Below are positions 5,966 through 6,846 of a DNA stretch of 6,846 nt, one piece after another. A program made the position numbers and the translations under genes. Below the pieces are notes generated by a model. It ran no database searches and was not told the origin of the DNA. It was given only the letters and a program-made list of their open reading frames with translations. Source of the DNA: Pseudomonadota bacterium (GTDB taxonomy: Bacteria; Desulfobacterota; Desulfobulbia; Desulfobulbales; JAGXFP01); the NCBI GenBank assembly GCA_030673265.1, contig DAOVJK010000167.1, positions 1-6,846 on the forward strand, written 5' to 3'. How positions within the stretch are numbered: the stretch's first letter is position 1; the number at the start of each line of letters is the position of its first letter.

Positions 5966-6077
5966 GTCATCTCGAACGGCGGAGACGGAGAAACCTTTCA
6001 GTTTGAGCGTAGAGTAGAGTCAAGACGAGTAAAAGATTTCTCTATTCGTTTCGAGGTAAGCGTAGACTCCGAATGAC
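5966..6077. repeat. Degenerate intergenic inverted-repeat element
   Basis: The outer ends are GTCAT (5966-5970) and ATGAC (6073-6077). Inside them, GAGAAACCTTTC (5988-5999) can pair with AAAAGATTTCTC (6031-6042), ten of twelve positions matching. 'CTCGAACGGCGGAGACGG' next to the left end and 'TTTCGAGG...GACTCCGAATGAC' near the right end resemble the GTCATTCCGAGCGAAG...GAGAAATCTTT type of palindromic intergenic element familiar from many deltaproteobacterial genomes. The right arm has extra bases, and a short direct repeat GCGTAGA occurs at 6007 and 6060. It fills most of the gap between tetR and mqnE and contains no ORF of note. Assignment to that element class is from memory and is tentative. 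Confidence 0.5.
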
Positions 6078-6166
6078 ATGGAGGGAGAAAGGATGTCCCG
6101 TTGAAGTGCGACTTAGAAAAATCAATATTCCTTTTTAGTTAAAATAAAGATAACGGAGTAGAGAAG

Positions 6167-6846
6167 ATGGACAAGATGGTTGAAGAGGCTGGTTTAGGCG
6201 ATATCCTTGGCAAGATCAGGGCAGGGGAGCGGCTTAGTACCGATGATGGCCTGCGGCTCTATAAATCACCTAATCTTCTGGCAGTTGGTTTCCTGGCCAA
6301 TATCGTCCGGGAAAGGTTGAATGGCGACAAGGCCTATTTTATCTATAACCAGCATATCAATTATTCGAATATCTGCACCAATCTCTGCAAATTCTGTGCG
6401 TTCGGCAAGGACAAAGATCACGACCAGGCCTATGAGATGACGGTCGAGGATGTTAAGAACAAGGTTCGGGAACGTCTTGATGAACCGATTAACGAAATTC
6501 ATCTGGTCGGTGGGATTCACCCGGATCTGCCATACTCATATTATCTCGAGATGCTTAGAGGTATTAAAGAGGTCAGACCGGAGATCCATATCCAGGCCTT
6601 TACCTGCGTCGAGATCGCCCATCTGGCCGAATTATCCGGACAGACCGTTGCAGAGACCCTCAAAGATCTGATCAAAGCCGGGCTGGGCTCGATTCCCGGT
6701 GGCGGCGCCGAGGTTTTCAGTCCCAGGATCCGCCAGCTGACCTGTGAGAAGAAACTATCTGGTGCAGGCTGGATTGATGTGGCTCAAACCGCCCATAAAG
6801 TAGGGCTTAATACCAACGCCACCATGCTTTACGGCCATATTGAAAC
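6167..6846 (+). CDS. mqnE: Aminofutalosine synthase MqnE, 5' part (runs off the right edge)
   Basis: This radical SAM enzyme of the futalosine menaquinone pathway joins 3-[(1-carboxyvinyl)oxy]benzoate to the adenosyl radical from SAM, giving 6-amino-6-deoxyfutalosine. The 226 codons present show the cluster motif CTNLCKFCAFGK (Cys70, 74, 77), which is CxxxCxxC. 'IHLVGGIHPDLPY' (111-123), 'IQAFTCVEIAHLAELSG' (142-158), 'GLGSIPGGGAEVFSPRIR' (172-189) and 'NTNATMLYGHIE' (215-226) follow. The GGGAE and ATMLYGH blocks and the AFTxVEI motif favour MqnE over its relative MqnC. The family is about 365 residues long, so roughly the last third is missing and the frame is open at base 6846. The start ATG 6167 has GGAG at 6155-6158, eight bases upstream; ATG 6176 is a less likely alternative. 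A -10-like TAAAAT at 6140-6145 lacks a good -35. Presence implies menaquinone-based respiration, and other mqn genes may follow to the right. Confidence 0.94.
   Translation, partial: MDKMVEEAGLGDILGKIRAGERLSTDDGLRLYKSPNLLAVGFLANIVRERLNGDKAYFIYNQHINYSNICTNLCKFCAFGKDKDHDQAYEMTVEDVKNKVRERLDEPINEIHLVGGIHPDLPYSYYLEMLRGIKEVRPEIHIQAFTCVEIAHLAELSGQTVAETLKDLIKAGLGSIPGGGAEVFSPRIRQLTCEKKLSGAGWIDVAQTAHKVGLNTNATMLYGHIE

Noticed and set aside
6266..6671. Short frames on both strands over the mqnE region
   Set aside because: They overlap the clear radical SAM reading frame that starts at 6167 and have no features of their own.

Overview
This looks like chromosomal sequence from an anaerobic bacterium, most likely a member of the Desulfobacterota (former Deltaproteobacteria). 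The clues are a futalosine-pathway menaquinone gene (mqnE), a ferredoxin-nitroreductase fusion, a GAF-type orphan histidine-kinase-like protein with a 'HLFRNKITSMGG' H-box resembling the H-boxes of deltaproteobacterial kinases, and an intergenic imperfect palindrome of a kind common in those genomes. The taxon is inferred from gene content and not proven. No CRISPR array, tRNA, rRNA or complete insertion sequence is visible.

Layout, left to right. A strong bidirectional intrinsic terminator (17-55) closes whatever lies left of the window. A non-coding stretch with a sharp dyad (202-217) leads to a long U32-family gene (293-2584, +) of the RlhA type, probably an Fe-S-dependent RNA hydroxylase rather than a protease. 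Next is a GC-rich gene with two 4Fe-4S motifs fused to a nitroreductase fold (2677-3495, +). It converges with an AT-rich gene on the minus strand (3624-4955, -) encoding a cytoplasmic GAF + DHp protein. That protein keeps the phospho-acceptor-type histidine but appears to have lost its ATP-binding motifs, and it carries a CxxC in the DHp hairpin. A 324-base divergent intergenic region (4956-5279) holds a small 25-codon ORF with a strong Shine-Dalgarno and a perfect 14-bp palindrome abutting a TetR-family repressor gene (5280-5933, +). After a degenerate inverted-repeat element (5966-6077) the window ends inside mqnE (6167 to beyond 6846, +), aminofutalosine synthase. This gene is open at the right edge.

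The genes do not form one obvious operon. Directions are + + - + +, gaps are 90-320 bases, and base composition switches sharply: the U32 and kinase-like genes are AT-rich, while the ferredoxin-nitroreductase and parts of tetR are GC-rich. A loose common theme is iron-sulfur and redox chemistry (U32, ferredoxin-nitroreductase, MqnE, the CxxC in the kinase-like protein), but a shared pathway is not shown. The best-supported regulation is autorepression of tetR from the palindrome next to its start. No wholly new system is evident. The least ordinary items are the degenerate orphan kinase with its CxxC loop, and the small ORF that ends inside the tetR operator.
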